Shown here one piece after another: positions 22,571 to 32,335 of a stretch of 64,000 nt of DNA. Origin of the DNA: Allium sativum (Eukaryota > Streptophyta > Magnoliopsida > Asparagales > Amaryllidaceae); assembly GCA_030737875.1 (NCBI GenBank), contig CM060918.1:773258552-773322551 (forward strand), written 5' to 3'. A model generated the notes under the pieces. That model searched no databases. It worked only from the letters and a program-made list of their open reading frames with translations, and was not told the DNA's origin. Position 1 is the first letter of the stretch; the number at the start of each line of letters is the position of its first letter. The translations under genes were made by a program, and so were the position numbers.

Positions 22571-24391
22571 AGTCCATGGTACCCACTTTTTATAGGGTCC
22601 TAAGAGTAAGGTCTTAGGAGTCCAAACCCATATGGGTCCGGTATCCCCTTTATATAAATAATTTGGATTATGATGCACAGTACTTAAAAATTTTTGAATG
22701 TACTTGTTCCTAATCAAACTATTATTTGTTTTAGGAACCCATACTTTTATAAATTTAACATCCTTCTTTTGAGGTTTCACAATCGGTTTTGTTTTGGAAT
22801 ATAATAGACTAATATTTTTCTTAGCTTCAGCTTCTTGCACTACCTTATTTTTCCTTTTTCTTTTACCAAGATGTTTCTTGATAACTTGTTTCTTATATCC
22901 CAATCCTTGTTTATTAGTAACTGATTGTGAATTCTCAATAATTTTAGTCAAATTTTCTCGACCTTTGTTAAAGTTAGAAACATTTTTAGAGATGTTATCT
23001 AACTTTGTTTGTAAACTAGCTTTTTCAAGGTCTAGAATCTTGACTTTTGCTTTAAGCTCATGATTTTCAGCAATGAGAATATCATTTTTCTCTTTTTGAA
23101 CTTCAATTTCTTGAGTTAAAAGAGATAACTGAGAATTAGAATTAGAAGATAATTCTTGTTCCTTTTCTAGTTCTTCTTCTAATATTTTCTTCTCATCTTT
23201 TAACATATCTCGTTCTAGTTCTGCTCTATTCAACATTGCTTTGACTTCTTTTAATTCATGTTTTGTATCTTTAAATTTAAACATTAATTTATCATAAATA
23301 TCAAGCATATCCTCAAAAGTAGGAATTTGTACCTCATCCTCTGTTGCCATAAAACATACATTTGCTTGTTCAGTGTCTGATTCACTTTCGCTGTCAGATG
23401 AAGATGAGTCTGAATCATCCCATGTTACTGAGAATGCTCTTTTCTTCGATTTGTCTTTCTTGAATTTTTCGAATTTCTTCTTTTTCTCTGGACAATCTTT
23501 ATGCATATGTCCCTTCTTGTGACAGTTGAAGCATTCCATAGTTGAAGAAGATGGTTTGTTTGATCCAAACTTCTTTTTGTCGTATCGACTAGCCTTTCTT
23601 TGTTTCAAAAACTTCTTAAAACCTTTTGCAATAAGTGCTAAGTCTTCATCTTCAGAGTCTGAAATGTCTTCATCTTTTCCGGCATGAAAAGCAACATTTT
23701 TCTTTTCTTCTTTTTGTTCTCTTCTAGCCTGTAAATTTGCTTCATAGGACATTAGATTTCCTATCAACTCATCTGGCTTCATGGTAGAAAGATCATTAGC
23801 TTCTTCTATAGCTAATACTTTTCCTTCCCATTCATTAGTCAGTGAGTGTAGGATTGTTGAAACTACATCAAAGTCAGAATATTTTTGTCCTAACCCAATA
23901 AGAGCATGATGAATAGTTTGAAACCTTGAATACATCTCATTGATTGTTTCATTTGGCTTCATTTTGAAATTTTGGAATTGACTTTTCAACAAAGCTATTT
24001 TTGCTTGTTTAACCTTGTTAGTTCCTTCATGAGTGGTCTTTAGTGTTTGCCAAATTTGATAAGCAGTGGTACAGATACTAACACGGTTATATTCATTTTG
24101 GTCTAATGCACAAAACAACATATTTATTGCTTTTGCATTTACTGCTGCTGCTGTTTTCTCAGCAGGAGTCCATTCTGCATACTCAGTAGTTGGATTAACT
24201 ATTTCTTTCTGAGTAGCATTCCAAGCATCATAACTTGTTGATTGCATATAGAAAGCCATACGTGTTGCCCAATAACTATAATTTAGGCCATTAAAGAAAG
24301 GAGGTCTTTGTGTTGATTGACCTTCAGTGTAAGTGTTAGTGCTGGTACTTGCGTTATTTGCTATATTACTAGAATATATCAAATAACTGTG
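22568..24391 (-). CDS. gag: Copia Gag polyprotein with zinc knuckle and coiled coil
   Basis: The open frame begins just after an in-frame TAA near 24392 and runs about 607 codons. Residues up to about 220 form the copia Gag domain (RPPFFNGLNYSYWATRM; TTHEGTNKVKQAKIALLKSQ), followed by acidic and lysine-rich linkers, a zinc knuckle CFNCHKKGHMHKDC near residues 288-301, and a long heptad-rich coiled coil (about 350-480). The C-terminal part repeats tryptophan phrases such as KVWVPK, WVWTPK and KKWVPWT. Gag packages the RNA and builds the particle. There is no ATG near the start: the first in-frame Met is in TRMAFYMQ, inside the conserved domain. The codon at 24364-24362 is ATA in front of ANNAST, where relatives would be expected to start, so a start codon has probably been lost by ATG to ATA change. 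Confidence 0.93.
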   Translation of the reverse strand, partial: HSYLIYSSNIANNASTSTNTYTEGQSTQRPPFFNGLNYSYWATRMAFYMQSTSYDAWNATQKEIVNPTTEYAEWTPAEKTAAAVNAKAINMLFCALDQNEYNRVSICTTAYQIWQTLKTTHEGTNKVKQAKIALLKSQFQNFKMKPNETINEMYSRFQTIHHALIGLGQKYSDFDVVSTILHSLTNEWEGKVLAIEEANDLSTMKPDELIGNLMSYEANLQARREQKEEKKNVAFHAGKDEDISDSEDEDLALIAKGFKKFLKQRKASRYDKKKFGSNKPSSSTMECFNCHKKGHMHKDCPEKKKKFEKFKKDKSKKRAFSVTWDDSDSSSSDSESESDTEQANVCFMATEDEVQIPTFEDMLDIYDKLMFKFKDTKHELKEVKAMLNRAELERDMLKDEKKILEEELEKEQELSSNSNSQLSLLTQEIEVQKEKNDILIAENHELKAKVKILDLEKASLQTKLDNISKNVSNFNKGRENLTKIIENSQSVTNKQGLGYKKQVIKKHLGKRKRKNKVVQEAEAKKNISLLYSKTKPIVKPQKKDVKFIKVWVPKTNNSLIRNKYIQKFLSTVHHNPNYLYKGDTGPIWVWTPKTLLLGPYKKWVPWT

Positions 24392-24412
24392 TTACGGTTA
24401 TATGATGACCGT

Positions 24413-24424
24413 GCTCTGATACCA
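24413..24424 (-). promoter_or_regulatory. Primer-binding site for initiator tRNA-Met
   Basis: The minus strand reads TGGTATCAGAGC two bases inside the 5' LTR, the standard plant copia primer site complementary to the 3' end of tRNA-iMet, whose gene copies also occur further along in this window. Confidence 0.95.
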
Positions 24425-24426
24425 AT

Positions 24427-25648
24427 TGAAAAGTCGGGTGTGTACGCGACTTGTGCAGGATCTATAATATGGCTATGCGGAAAGTATGTGATATACTAAC
24501 TTGTATATTTACAATAGTTATGCAGGTAAATATTTAATGTAAAAAGATCTCACAGAAGCAATATCACAGATAAGCAAGTATAGCAAATGCAGTAAATAGG
24601 AAAAATCACACCAGGGATTTTTATACTGGTTCGGAGCACCGTCCTACGTCCAGTCCCAGACTTCTATCTGGATTTTCACTAAACAACAACCTCACTTCAC
24701 CCGGAGGAAACAGGTTTACAATACCCGAGCAGCCGAATGGGATTTCACGCCTCTAACAACACGAGGACTTCAACACTTGCCTCTTATAACACGAGGACTT
24801 CAACACTTGCCTCTTATAACACGAGGACTTCAACACTTGCCTCTTATAACACGATGACTTCAACACTTGCCTCTTACAACACCGAGGACTTCAACAATAA
24901 TAAGATTTTGACTTTGAATGTGTTCTTCCTTCAACACTGATTTGTCAACAATTGAGTACACCCTTCCTATAATCTTATCCTCAAATGTAATTTGATGTTT
25001 AGTAAGATTAGGAAGTAAAATATCGAGTTGAATCACAAGTGTATGAAATATGCTTGGTGATTCAAACGATTATTGAATGCTTTTGAGTGCTTTTTGAGTG
25101 AAAAGAATAATGCAAGATAGATCAGAAAATAGAGAGTAAATTCGGTGATTTGAATGATTGCAAATTTATGTATTTATAAAGATCGAGTAGTTGCAATTAT
25201 TGGTGAAGAGTTGCAATCAAAAGAAGTGATTATTCATGAGAAGAAATGGATGCAACTCTTAGAGAAAGGAGATGACTTTTCACAAAAATTCAAAAAGCTG
25301 TTGACCTATGAAAATCTATAGGTCGACATGTTTTTAGCCGTTGTAATTCAAAAACCTGTTGACCTATAAAAATTTGTAGGTCGACCTATTTTTGACCGTT
25401 ACATTTTAAAAACCTGTTGACCTATAAAAATATGCAGGTCGACATGTTTTTGGCCATATGCATAAAAAATGCTTTTATAAGAAATATTTTAAAGCAATTA
25501 GAGGTATGATCATTTGAGGATAGATTTTAACATTTTTTACTCTAAATAATCGACTTCTAACCTATGAAGTCATCTTGTCTTCTTTTTGTCGATGTAGAAG
25601 CTTCTTCTTGTCATAAATCAAAACAACCTTTGAAGCTTTGACTCAACA
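24427..25648 (-). repeat. 5' LTR of the copia element
   Basis: It is the same length as the 3' LTR and nearly identical. Visible differences include T for C near 24737, one base in the third 30-bp repeat, T for G in ACGATGACT, C for T in ACACCGAGG, and G for A near 25551. Promoter elements would lie here. Confidence 0.95.
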
Positions 25649-27123
25649 TAAACTAGACCTGTTATTCTAATTTTCATCAAATTATGCCTATTTCCAAGTT
25701 TTAGTCAAATTTCATGTTTTTTCCTAAAACGTATTCCCATCGTTCATATAATCGTGATTCAACCTAGATCATAGGTAAAGCTAGATTCGTCGATAAAAGG
25801 GAATGAACCAAAATGCCATGAAAGAACGGACATAACAACTGGCATAAGATGCTAATTCACGGGCATATAGAATATGACATGAAAAGGGTTGAATAATATA
25901 GATTCAAGAACATGGGTAGACCTAACTTAATAGGTAAATTCCCAAGATCTAAAACCAAAGAAAATCAAGAATAGACAGAATAGAGACGTAGGTTCAAGAA
26001 CATGGGTAGACCTAACTTAATAGGTAAATTCCCAAGGTCTAAAACCAAAGAAAACCAAGAATAGACAGAATAGGAAATCAGGTTTATACCCAATTTCACA
26101 GTCACAAAACTTAAACAACACTTTCCTAGTCAGGAATCATAGGTGTTTAGTCACAGTTGTCCTTGTTATGTCTTAGGCAATAGTTTATGTTTTCTAATCA
26201 AAGGCATAGGCTTGTATTCTTAGTCAAAGGAAATAATTCTCATAGTCACAGTCACAGGCAATGTCCATAGTCATAGGCAATGTTCATAGTCATAGGCAAT
26301 GTTCATAGTCAAAGAGGCATATGGTTCTAAGGGCCATAGTTTCATAGTCACGGTCTTATTTGTCCTCGAGTCATGATAGTTCTTAATTAGGTCCAAAGAA
26401 GTAGGCACTGATTCAAATAGAAAGAATTGGCATACTCTTTTATTCCTTTAATTTTATGTCACGAAAAGAGAAACGTTCAAATCTGAGAAGTAACTGACTT
26501 ATAGAGATTAGATTAGAATAGAAAGAAGGCGTTGCAATGATTCGTGCGACGTTAGCCTTTAATCCTTATCTTGAAGCTTTAATCTTGATTCGAACCTCCT
26601 TTTGACAACTTGAGCAGCTTCTCCACGTCTTGATTTATTTTATATATTATATATTTTCTCAGAGGCAGCATAAGGATAGAAAAGAATTGTGAATAGAGAA
26701 GGAGACCAGGGCTGTTTATATAGTGTTAGGCGGACGAATCTGGTCAGAAGGGCGTCCGGATACAGAAGAACGAACCAGGTTCAGAAAGCTGGAAAAAGCG
26801 GGGAGGTCGACCCCCAGGTCGACTACCCAGTCGACCTGGGTGCCTTGGGCGGGAAAATTCCCGCCCAGCCCAATCCGGGTCCGATTTTGAATTTGAATTC
26901 GCTTTTCTGACCTGTTTTGAAATCTGAACTTCGCTGAATCTTCCGGAGGCCATATCCTCCTCATACGGACTCCGATTTACGCAAACTCGGACTCGTTTTC
27001 ATGAAGAATTCCGAGACGAACGCAATGGCGCAGCCCGTTTTCCTTGATTTTGATTTTAAAATTTTATTTTGCCTTGATTTGTGAGTCTTAGTGTTACCGA
27101 ATTACGGGGTGTTACAAACATTC

Positions 27124-27748
27124 ATCCAAAGCTTTTTATTCTCCCCATCAGAATGCTATTAATTAGTATCGCACAATCACTGAGTCCCTTTTTAATTAAT
27201 ATTTATTTAATTAAATTCCTTTTCCATATTCATCGCAAATATCCTTATCGATATATTTTCAAACCGTTTTTCCCACGAACCCATTCATTTTCTATACTCA
27301 GAAAATATTCCTCATTTTATTTGGAAAACGTTTCCAAATCACATTTACTTGGATTGAAACGAATGTTGCGTAAAACATCATTACAACAACCCAAAATACC
27401 ACATTTTACTAATATTTAGATCTTGTATTAAATCTTAATTGTTTCCTTTCCGGGAACCATTTACTATAACAAGAGTGTTATAGTCCATGCTTTTCTATTT
27501 TTAATGAAAACGTCTATTACAACATGTTCAATTTTCATTAATCTATTTGGTACCAAATTCTATATATAATTGATATATTGATTTCAAGTTATTAGATTCC
27601 TTAAAAAAATCCTATCTTCTTAAATTTTCGGAAAATTTCCCCAGCTTCTCCTTTGTACGGCTCAATCGGTACAACTACAAATCGCCTATGTAGGCCCTTT
27701 GCATTTAAAAAGAAAATAAAAAATTATTCAATATCCAACTGCCAACTA
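27124..27748. other. Non-coding AT-rich stretch
   Basis: I see no gene, tRNA or clear repeat between the end of the Mutator-like element and the AT microsatellite at 27749-27786. Confidence 0.4.
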
Positions 27749-27785
<37 letters not shown>

Positions 27786-27994
27786 TTCTTGTGTGAAGGA
27801 CAAAAAAAACAAAAAGTTTGCCCAAAAGGACAAAAGCCAAAAAAGTTGCTCAAAAGGCCAACTTTTAGTGTAAAGTGGAAAAACAAATGACCCCCCTGAA
27901 TTCCACCATTTGCACTAGAAAATGTCCCTTTGGGCAATTTTTTTGCCTCTTGTCCTTTTGAGCAAACTTTTTGTCCTTGTGGATAAACTCTCAT

Positions 27995-28045
<51 letters not shown>
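27749..28045. repeat. AT and TACA microsatellites flanking a stem-loop MITE
   Basis: AT repeats lie at 27749-27786 and 28018-28045, and CATA repeats at 27991-28018, one on each side of the fold-back element at 27796-27981. Confidence 0.85.
27796..27981. mobile_element. Fold-back MITE, copy 1
   Basis: The two halves are inverted repeats of about 80 bp: GGACAAAAAAAACAAAAAG through AGTGTAAAGTGG on the left answers CCATTTGCACTAGAAAATG through CTTTTTGTCCTTG on the right. Related elements occur at 28331-28550 and 31486-31709. It has no coding capacity. Confidence 0.8.
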
Positions 28046-28330
28046 ACACCACAATTTATCAACAATTATTCAATGCATTCAAACAACCAACAACCAACAT
28101 ATAAAATTATATATTAAATAAAAATCCATTTATAATAAATTATAAACAAATTCAAAGAATGAGTTTACTAACCTTGATTTTCCTTGGCTGAATATCCTTT
28201 TTAAATTCCATATTTCACGGCTACGCATCTACCCGAATTGTAACAGAATAAATTTATCTAGCACCTACGATTATTTATTTTTATTTAACGATTAACTGGT
28301 TATTAATTTAAATTAACTATTAAAATAAAT

Positions 28331-28550
28331 AGGAAAATAATCTGAAGGAAAAAATGAACAAAAATTTATTCCATAAGGACAAAGAGGCAAAAATTTGTCC
28401 AAAATTGCAAGTGTTACTGTAAAGGGAGAAATTATAACGGGCCGATGAATTCCTCCCTTTACACTACATTTTGTTCTTGAGGATAAAATTTTACCCCTTG
28501 TTCTTATGGAACATTTTTTGTTCCTTTTGTCCTTGAGGGTAAAAATCCCT
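28331..28550. mobile_element. Fold-back MITE, copy 2
   Basis: The arms include AAAGAGGCAAAAATTTGTCC and TACTGTAAAGGGAG on the left and CTCCCTTTACACTA, TTTTACCCCTTG and TTTTGTCCTTGAGGG on the right. It is more divergent than copy 1 but has the same layout, with a GTG(A/T)AAAGTGG-like motif around the loop. Confidence 0.7.
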
Positions 28551-29248
28551 AAAATAAACAATCGAGTTGTCAAGTGACATGCCATTCACGCCACAGTTGC
28601 ATCCATTTATCCAAAAATATCAGAAAGTACTATTCCCCAACGTCTACTGCCGAACTTCCCAAACCAACACAGATCGACATTAATTCGACCAACTCCAGTT
28701 CGCACTCCAAACCAGTGTCGACTTTCCAGAATTGCGCAACCCTTCCTCCAATCGAACACCTCAACTCAGTCGAAACCCCCTTTGCATTCGACATTAAGCA
28801 TTCACTATTCAGCCTTTAGTTTTCAACATGCAATATTCAGTCTTCACATGTATTTTTTTCTTTTTCTTTATGCGGTTGTACGCTGAACATGGTAAAAAAG
28901 TTGTACGCCGAACACGGCAAAAAGAAAAAGAAAACGTTCGACGGTACCCGTGGTACTCCGAAACAGAAAACACGGTGATCTTAGCTCTGCACTTTTTTTT
29001 CTCCTCCGAAATGCTTAACTTAGTCATCCTCAATACAGTTAACTTGTACATGCAAGTTACGACTTACGCATGATCACTGGTGAAAAGTAATATCCAAATG
29101 GCAATGGTAGGTCCATGGACACGTCTCACCCGTGCCTTTTCTTAGCATTATTATATACCGCCATGACACAACACTGCACCAGGTAACTCAACCCTTGGGC
29201 TCCCTCTACCCTCTCCCGTGATCATATCACATTAAAGATCACATTAAA

Positions 29249-29404
29249 ATGGTGGCCCTCCCTCAGGGAGTCTGCAGTTACAAGAATGTCGTTTCAACTG
29301 CCTGTGTGATGATGGGACGGCGAAGATCGGTCAGACAAAACCCTACTGCGAAATCAAAGTTGGAGAATAGCTTCTTTCGAAGTAAAAAGAAAGATGCATT
29401 CTGA
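29249..29404 (+). CDS. Small unrecognised ORF (51 aa), doubtful
   Basis: ATG at 29249 opens a 51-codon frame, MVALPQGVCSYKNVVS followed by TACVMMGRRRSVRQN and a basic tail. The interest is that the same frame can be traced in the diverged duplicate near 31335-31425, where DAVSTTCVMMGR is kept in spite of nearby stops. It is followed by CTGTAAGTAAGG, which resembles a splice donor. It could be the first exon of an unidentified gene, or a conserved non-coding RNA segment (it contains TGATGATG, like a C box). No family recognised. Confidence 0.3.
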   Translation: MVALPQGVCSYKNVVSTACVMMGRRRSVRQNPTAKSKLENSFFRSKKKDAF

Positions 29405-30010
29405 ATTATGATGAACCTGTTGCGAAGTTCTGTAAGTAAGGGATGTTCTATGGCAGTGTTCTAGATTTGGGCAAATTTATCCATATGGTTTAAATTATCA
29501 TTATTATTAATTATTATTAGATTTTTAGGCTTTGTTGGTTACTGCTGTGGCTATATTTTGTTCGTGCATACATTACATCGTTGTAATTTTATGGCAATTG
29601 AATTGTTAGTACACATTCCATGAACTTGGACTGATTTGTTAGTTCTCAATTTTATAGTGGATAATTTGGAGTCAATTTAGGAAATGAAACGATATTCTCC
29701 TGATTTATAGGGTATGTTACATATTTTATTTCCCTATCTCGTGGATAATCGGACTAAATACTGGAACACATGGCAAATGCTGTGACCATTTCCGTGAAAA
29801 TCAAATTAACTTACATTAATTTCTGTTTACTTTAATATTTCCTTTTAGGCTGTATAACTATTTACTTGTATGGACATAGTCCTGTATATCTACATGTAGT
29901 TGAGTTTTATGTATGTTTGAAGTAAACAATAAAGTTAGCCCTGAATTCTCAGCAAATTGGTGCACTGCAAGAACTCAATTAGAAGCAGTTTGTTATCAAA
30001 TGTATTAAAA
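29260..30010. repeat. Duplicated segment, copy of 31315-32250
   Basis: From CCTGTGTGATGATGGGACGG through AGGCTTTGTTGGTTAC, TTTGGAGTCAATTTAGGAAA and CTCAGCAAATTGGTGCACTG the two segments run in the same order with small changes. The second copy carries an extra fold-back MITE. This is the left edge of the larger duplicated region that extends to about 55 kb. Confidence 0.85.
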
Positions 30011-30069
30011 TAGTCAAGAGTAACAAATGGAAGGTTGGGAAATGGAAAAGATGATTATATTCTCATGTA

Positions 30070-30345
30070 CTCATGTTATGATGCTTCAATCTGCAGAACC
30101 AAATTAGAGAAAAGTCTATGAATTGCAGCAGGCATTCTTTGATTTTTATAAACATACTGTATGTACCTTTTATCACGATTCTTCATTTTTTATATTAGTA
30201 GCACTTTTCTTTCTTATATACCTTAGTTAATTTAAATAAATTGAAATGACATGCTGGATCTGAGAGTGAGGTCAGGTCAAAAATAGGATGCTTATAGTAG
30301 ATCTAATCATCAACAAACTAGCAAAAAGAAGTTAATTTTTCCAGA
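30070..30345. repeat. Third copy of a segment found at 38070-38370 and 41450-41750
   Basis: It shares TCTGCAGAACCA, GTCTATGAATTGCAGCA and AATAGGATGCTTATA in the same order with two segments in the RNA gene cluster, so it is an outlying piece of the same duplicated unit. Confidence 0.75.
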
Positions 30346-30562
30346 GGTCAAACACTTGGTATCGTAGAGTCGTAGACAGGGCCGGCTTAGACCCTGTGCA
30401 AACCATGCCTATGCACAGGGTAACAAAAGTGAAAGGGCATCAAATTTCACAACACAAACCTTTAAAAAACTGGAAAAATAAAATTGAAAAAAATGGTAAG
30501 TGGTGGAACAGCACACGACGAAGGACGTACAACATATAGGTCGCAGTAGCATCATAATATAC

Positions 30563-30918
30563 ACATAGTTATCAAGGCGCGCGCTTAGGCGCGCCTAAGC
30601 GCAAAAAAGCCCAAGGCTCAAAGTTTGCGCCTTTTTGCAGTTTGAGTGCGCCTTTTTGCAGTTTGAGGCGCTTGTTTTGGCTGAATTCAAAATTTTGTTT
30701 ATAAATAGTTAAACAAATTTTTTGATTGTTCAACAAAATATAAAATATGGTTTAAAATTTAAATCTTATTGATAAAATATGTAAATAATTGAATGAATTA
30801 TAAAATTTGTTTTAAAAATTAACTTGTAGTTAGTAAAATAGCAGATCAAACTCATATAAAAGGCACACAAAAAAGCCCCAGGCTCAATGCTTGCGCCTTA
30901 GCACCTTAACTACTATGT
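30563..30918. mobile_element. hAT-like MITE with GGCGC-rich ends
   Basis: The ends are inverted: ACATAGTTATCAAGGCGC on the left and GCGCCTTAGCACCTTAA then CTACTATGT on the right. The inner ends carry repeated GCGCC phrases and GCCCCAGGCTCAA-like sequence. This 'CATAGTTATCAAGGCGC' type of repeat is widespread in plants. There is no coding capacity. The target duplication is not clear. Confidence 0.65.
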
Positions 30919-31314
30919 GATTTATTGGTATAGTTGATATTTCTTATCATTCAATTTTTAAGATATATTTCTCTAGATATTTGGATGCAAAATTATGTTA
31001 TAAGTTTGATTATGGTAAGACTAAAGATAATCAAAGCAGGCACTTCAAATCCATTGAGCCACATAGTCCCATATCATAGAGTGCATTTGTTGTCAAGCAA
31101 ACGGGGAACGCAAAATCCGCATTTTGAGCGGGGAATGAACGGAGAATTTTCGGTGAAAAGAGGTTCTCAGTGTTTTATGCTATGAAATGGGAAAATGGAG
31201 AGGTATGTGTGAGTTTTGAGCATTATTTGAGGTAACCGATCACACCCACACCGCTTACTGCTCAAACATTACAGATCACTTGCCTTAAAAATGGCAACTC
31301 TCTTTCTTGTCTGG

Positions 31315-32250
31315 GAAGTCTGAAGTTAAATAGCAAGGATGCCGTTTCAACTACCTGTGTGATGATGGGACGGTAAAGATTGGTCAGCCTAACCCTACGG
31401 CGAATTCCAAGTTAGGGAATAGCTTAGACAGAAGCAAAGATTAGGAAATAAGAAAGGTCTACTCGGAATTATGATAAACATAAACAGGAAAAAATTGTGA
31501 AGGCCAAAAAAGCCAAAAAAAATTGCCCAAAAGGACAAGGGGCAAAAAACTTGTCCAAAAGGACAAGTTTTAGTGCAAAGTGGAAAAACATGGGATCCCA
31601 CTGAAATTCACCATTTGCACTAAAACTTGTCCTTTTGGACAAGTTTTTTTTGTGATTGTCCTTTCGAACAAATAATTTGGTGATTTGCCCTTGTGGGAAA
31701 AATCCCCTATGACAAAACCGTGGCGAAGTTCCATAGGTAAGAAGATGATCTATGTCGATGTTCTAGATTAGGGAAAATATACCGATATTTTTTTGTTTTT
31801 TAAATTTATTCTTTGATTTTTAGGCTTTGTTGGTTACAGTAGCTATGTTTTGTTGGTATTTGCATACAGTTCATGTGATTTTATGGGAATTGAATTGTTA
31901 GCACAAATTCTATGAGCATGGACTTGTTTGTTAGCTCTAAATTTTATAGTGGGTGATTTGGAGTCAATTTAGGAAATGAAACGATTTTGTAGGATATGTA
32001 CCTCTTTTTTATTCCCTTGTCTAGTGAATAATTGGATTAAATATTGAAACAAGCCCCAAATTGTTGTGGCCATTTCTATGAATATCAAATTAAACTACAT
32101 TAATTTGTGTTTAATTTAATATTTCCTTTTAAGCTGTAGAACTATTTACTTGTATATAGTTGAGTTTATGCATGTTTGAAGTAAACAATAAAGTTATCCC
32201 TGAATTCTCAGCAAATTGGTGCACTGCAAAAACCCAAGTTGGAGCAGTTT
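31315..32250. repeat. Duplicated segment, second copy
   Basis: It matches 29260-30010 but is interrupted by the fold-back MITE at 31486-31709. Its version of the small ORF has stop codons. Confidence 0.85.
31486..31709. mobile_element. Fold-back MITE, copy 3
   Basis: The arms include CTTGTCCAAAAGGACAAG and TTTTAGTGCAAAGTGG on the left answered by CCATTTGCACTAAAAC and CTTGTCCTTTTGGACAAG on the right. The uninterrupted duplicate at 29402-29430 gives the empty site: GAATTATGATGAAC there corresponds to GAATTATGATAAAC plus the element here. The bases around the insertion (ATGATAAAC and ATGACAAAAC) suggest a target duplication of about 9 bp. Confidence 0.8.
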
Positions 32251-32335
32251 ATTAAAGCAAACACTTCAAATCCATTGAGCCACATAGCCCCATACCATAG
32301 AGTGAATTTGTTGTTAAGCGAACGGGGACTGCGGA

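Larger units (their letters stand above)
15284..25648 (-). mobile_element. Young SIRE/Maximus-type Ty1/copia retrotransposon
   Basis: Two 1222-bp LTRs bound the element, and the five bases outside are AAAAC (15279-15283) and TAAAC (25649-25653), a target duplication with one mismatch. The minus strand reads 5' LTR (24427-25648), primer-binding site, gag, a TAA, pol, two extra ORFs, polypurine tract and 3' LTR (15284-16505). The LTRs differ at about five positions, so insertion was recent. Protease, integrase, reverse transcriptase and RNase H are in copia order. The pol sequence style ([31 protein letters not shown]) and the extra coding space after pol point to the SIRE/Maximus lineage. Pol is open throughout, but gag has no ATG near its start, so this copy may not be autonomous. 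It sits inside the Mutator-like element. Confidence 0.95.
12239..27114. mobile_element. Non-autonomous Mutator-like element, split by a nested copia element
   Basis: The nine bases CAAACATTC lie directly outside both ends (12230-12238 and 27115-27123), the size typical of Mutator-like elements. The ends are inverted repeats beginning TAACACCCC, with weaker similarity further in (both reach ACTCACAAA within about 30 bases). Without the 10.4-kb copia insertion at 15284-25648 the element is about 4.5 kb. No transposase frame is visible, so it needed help to move. It contains a run of 14 G at 12591-12604, the GGTTAAGT dyad array at 13810-14500, a GC-richer block at 13090-13700 that could be captured DNA, a duplicated phrase at 25878-26075 and a short repeat around CATAGTCATAGGCAATG at 26240-26310. 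A gypsy-like origin is the alternative, but flush 9-bp duplications argue against it. Confidence 0.7.

Noticed and set aside
19641..23063. Plus-strand ORFs of 67-111 codons within the copia element
   Set aside because: They are shadows of the minus-strand gag and pol.
26689..26964. ORFs of 69-82 codons on both strands
   Set aside because: They result from GC-rich inverted repeats (GTCGAC and GGCGGGAAAATTCCCGCC), which keep several frames open.
30377..30540. hAT element starting CAGGGCCGGCTTAGA
   Set aside because: Only the left end is seen; no matching right end or 8-bp duplication was found before the next MITE.
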